A DNA stretch of 64,000 nt from Corynebacterium sp. HS2168-gen11. GTDB taxonomy: Bacteria; Actinomycetota; Actinomycetes; Mycobacteriales; Mycobacteriaceae. Under the pieces are notes generated by a model. The model was not told where the DNA came from. It made no database searches and saw only the letters and a program-made list of their open reading frames with translations. The position numbers and the translations under genes are program-made. Below, one piece after another: positions 62,681-64,000 of the stretch (its first letter is position 1; the number at the start of each line of letters is the position of its first letter). The stretch is taken from contig NZ_JANUXR010000004.1 in NCBI RefSeq assembly GCF_024834075.1, positions 62,001-126,000 on the forward strand. Direction: 5' to 3'.

Positions 62681-63919
62681 CTAATGCCGCCTGTATTCGC
62701 GACCAAGCGGTGCGCCTGGCTGCGTGCGCGCCACCAGAGCCAAAAATTCTTCATCACTGATAAGCGGCACCCCTTTTCGCGAGGCGTGCATTGCCTTGCC
62801 AAGCAGCTGCGTATTGGTGGTATTGCACACCACCACCGAGGTTTGCCGAGTCACTTTTTCAGAGTAACTCAGCCCGTGTTCAACCGCAGCGGCAATAATG
62901 AGATCAGGATCAAGCATAATTTCAGGCGCAACCACAACCTCCATGCCCTGCACCAAATCTCCACCTTTGCGATACACCCCAGGGTTGCTATAGCGACAAA
63001 TTTGCGTTGCCGCCTGCACCCGAATCTGGGTGCGCTGCAGCCCGAATCGATCCGCTGTGAGGTTCTCTGGTGTACGTGTGACCAGTGTGCCTTGGCTGCG
63101 AGTATGGAAAAAGATTTTCGCCGTCAGGTGCGTTTCTTCACGGGTGGTTGAGAGTTCCGGCATTCGTGCGCGTGCGACGGTGGCGTGCGCGTCGGCGTCG
63201 TGAAGCCCCAAGGCATGTGCCACGCTCGCAACGCGAGTATCGGCAATGTCCTGCAGCTCGCGGCGTGCACTCGCTAAAGTATCCGCTATTTCTGCAGGTA
63301 CTGGGATTCTTCCCACGCGACGACGACGCTGTGAGCGCTGCCGGTTTCGAGTCCGATTGGCGCGCGCTGCATTTGCCATGGCGCGCCGGGCTTCGGCATG
63401 CAAAAAGCCCCATACCACAGGAGTATTGTGCACAATTAATGTGCGACCGTCGATGAAGCGCCCTAATGCCTTCAAAATCTGCGGAAAGCGTTTCGCCTCT
63501 GCAATATCTTCTGGGGTAACCCCATGTAAATGCTGTGGTCCCACATCGGTGCCAGATTGTAATACCGCATGGAATGAATCGCCCGAGCTGCCGTTTTCGG
63601 CAAATAAGACGGCATCAACAACCACTAACCGCGCGGTGCTTGGATGAATGCCAGTGGCCTTAATGGTGACAACCACATAGGGATATGCCGCAATCTCTGC
63701 AGCTCGCTGCTCTGCGCGCTGCGCTCGCTGCTGTTCTTGCGCGGCAAGTTCTTCAGGCGTGAGCGTGACGAGGTTGCGTGGATGCTGATTAGGGCGCTGT
63801 TTGCGTCGGCGGCGACGCGTAGTACCGGAAGCATGAGCGTTGTGTGTGGCGGCATACGACGGGTGCATCGCCGGCGGATGCACATCGGATGTGCTGCTCA
63901 AAACTTCGATTACAGGCAT
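62681..63919 (-). CDS. DnaQ-like (DEDDh fold) protein with BRCT domain, exonuclease motif I degenerate
   Basis: 412 residues. An N-terminal exonuclease-like region begins PYVVVTIKATGIHPSTARLV near 92; the canonical DxETTG motif I reads TIKATG, so both acids are replaced (D to T, E to K). IVHNTPVVWGFLHAEARRA near 175 corresponds to motif II. A basic insertion (RNRQRSQRRRR) follows. The C-terminal 75 residues look like a BRCT domain (GMEVVVAPEIMLDPDLIIAA, CNTTNTQLLGKAM). Probably a DNA-binding pseudo-exonuclease. Confidence 0.75.
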   Translation of the reverse strand: MPVIEVLSSTSDVHPPAMHPSYAATHNAHASGTTRRRRRKQRPNQHPRNLVTLTPEELAAQEQQRAQRAEQRAAEIAAYPYVVVTIKATGIHPSTARLVVVDAVLFAENGSSGDSFHAVLQSGTDVGPQHLHGVTPEDIAEAKRFPQILKALGRFIDGRTLIVHNTPVVWGFLHAEARRAMANAARANRTRNRQRSQRRRRVGRIPVPAEIADTLASARRELQDIADTRVASVAHALGLHDADAHATVARARMPELSTTREETHLTAKIFFHTRSQGTLVTRTPENLTADRFGLQRTQIRVQAATQICRYSNPGVYRKGGDLVQGMEVVVAPEIMLDPDLIIAAAVEHGLSYSEKVTRQTSVVVCNTTNTQLLGKAMHASRKGVPLISDEEFLALVARTQPGAPLGREYRRH

Positions 63920-63969
63920 AGTGTCTTATTGTAGTACGCGCCTTCTTCGAAGGTGCGAAAATGAAAACG

Positions 63970-64000
63970 TGGGTAGATTCTTCAGAAAGGAATCTACCCA
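63970..64000. terminator. Hairpin at the right edge, probably a terminator
   Basis: Perfect 11-bp stem TGGGTAGATTC / GAATCTACCCA; the tail that would show a T run is outside the window. Confidence 0.5.

Larger units (their letters stand above)
16099..63666. repeat. Highly iterated 14-bp motif, consensus TTTCCYTAATRGGG
   Basis: Roughly 110 copies and near-copies in 48 kb, about equally in both orientations. Clear full-length examples: 21771, 22329, 23457, 33361, 33952, 36731, 37946, 38279, 39277, 40322, 45292, 59740. A C-for-T form (TTTCCCTAATRGGG) is seen at 21464, 25812 and 34621. Copies lie within genes in several frames and in spacers, where they often provide the ribosome site. Positions are approximate starts of hits on the plus strand. 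Confidence 0.85.

Noticed and set aside
16099..63666. The CCTTAAT word as a KOPS-like FtsK polarity signal
   Set aside because: The two orientations occur about equally in this window, while KOPS is strongly strand-biased.

Overview
The window looks like a chromosomal segment of a mycolic-acid-containing actinobacterium, most likely a Corynebacterium. The evidence is a full arabinogalactan set (one Emb arabinosyltransferase, AftA, DprE1, DprE2, GtrA, GlfT1, Wzm/Wzt), the rodA-pstP-fhaB-fhaA cluster that lies near oriC in this group, the actinobacterial BioB/BsaP pair, four DUF222-HNH (13E12-type) genes, and the gene order aspT-dnaX-ybaB-recR-gatD-murT. No rRNA, CRISPR array, integrase or intact insertion sequence was seen.

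Layout. 1-3.4 kb (minus strand): division and signalling genes rodA (cut by the window edge), pstP, fhaB, fhaA, then tRNA-Leu. 3.7-18.6 kb: an MHS transporter, bioB-bsaP behind a BioQ-like operator, a DUF222-HNH gene, TPP riboswitch-thiC, an SLC1-type symporter, nitroreductase/gamma-carbonic anhydrase, a ROK protein, a GNAT-LOG fusion, an OhrR-SDR-YbjQ-S4-VOC operon and two YbjN genes. 18.6-23.1 kb: a second HNH gene, an M13 peptidase and a PrsW-like membrane protease. 23.1-39 kb: the arabinogalactan region, interrupted by a secreted serine protease and a third HNH gene, and closed by a cysteine-desulfurase-like protein without the expected PLP lysine. 39-46 kb: five tRNA genes, pat, tyrA, tadA, and a 3 kb segment between two near-identical tRNA-Arg(ACG) genes that holds a DASS dicarboxylate transporter. 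46-54 kb: an MMPL transporter and a dispersed queuosine set (tgt, yhhQ, gluQRS), with thrE and a fourth HNH gene. 54-64 kb: tRNA-Ser, SRP RNA, aspT, dnaX, ybaB, recR, gatD-murT and a DnaQ-like/BRCT protein that lacks the usual exonuclease acids.

The strongest signals not explained by ordinary genes are two short words repeated far above chance. One is TTTCCYTAATRGGG and close variants, roughly one per 400-450 bp from 16.1 kb to the right end but almost absent from 1-16 kb and 40.3-44.5 kb. The other is the exact 12-mer GCTTGACGACGC, found 13 times. Both occur in genes and spacers, in both orientations, and in several reading frames. Other leads are a putative queuine-salvage module whose Tgt has lost the three zinc cysteines and changed its base-pocket loop, helically phased GGTAAC repeats beside a duplicated tRNA-Arg, and seven convergent gene pairs whose 3' ends overlap.

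All calls were made by reading the sequence. Counts are by hand and no database search was run.
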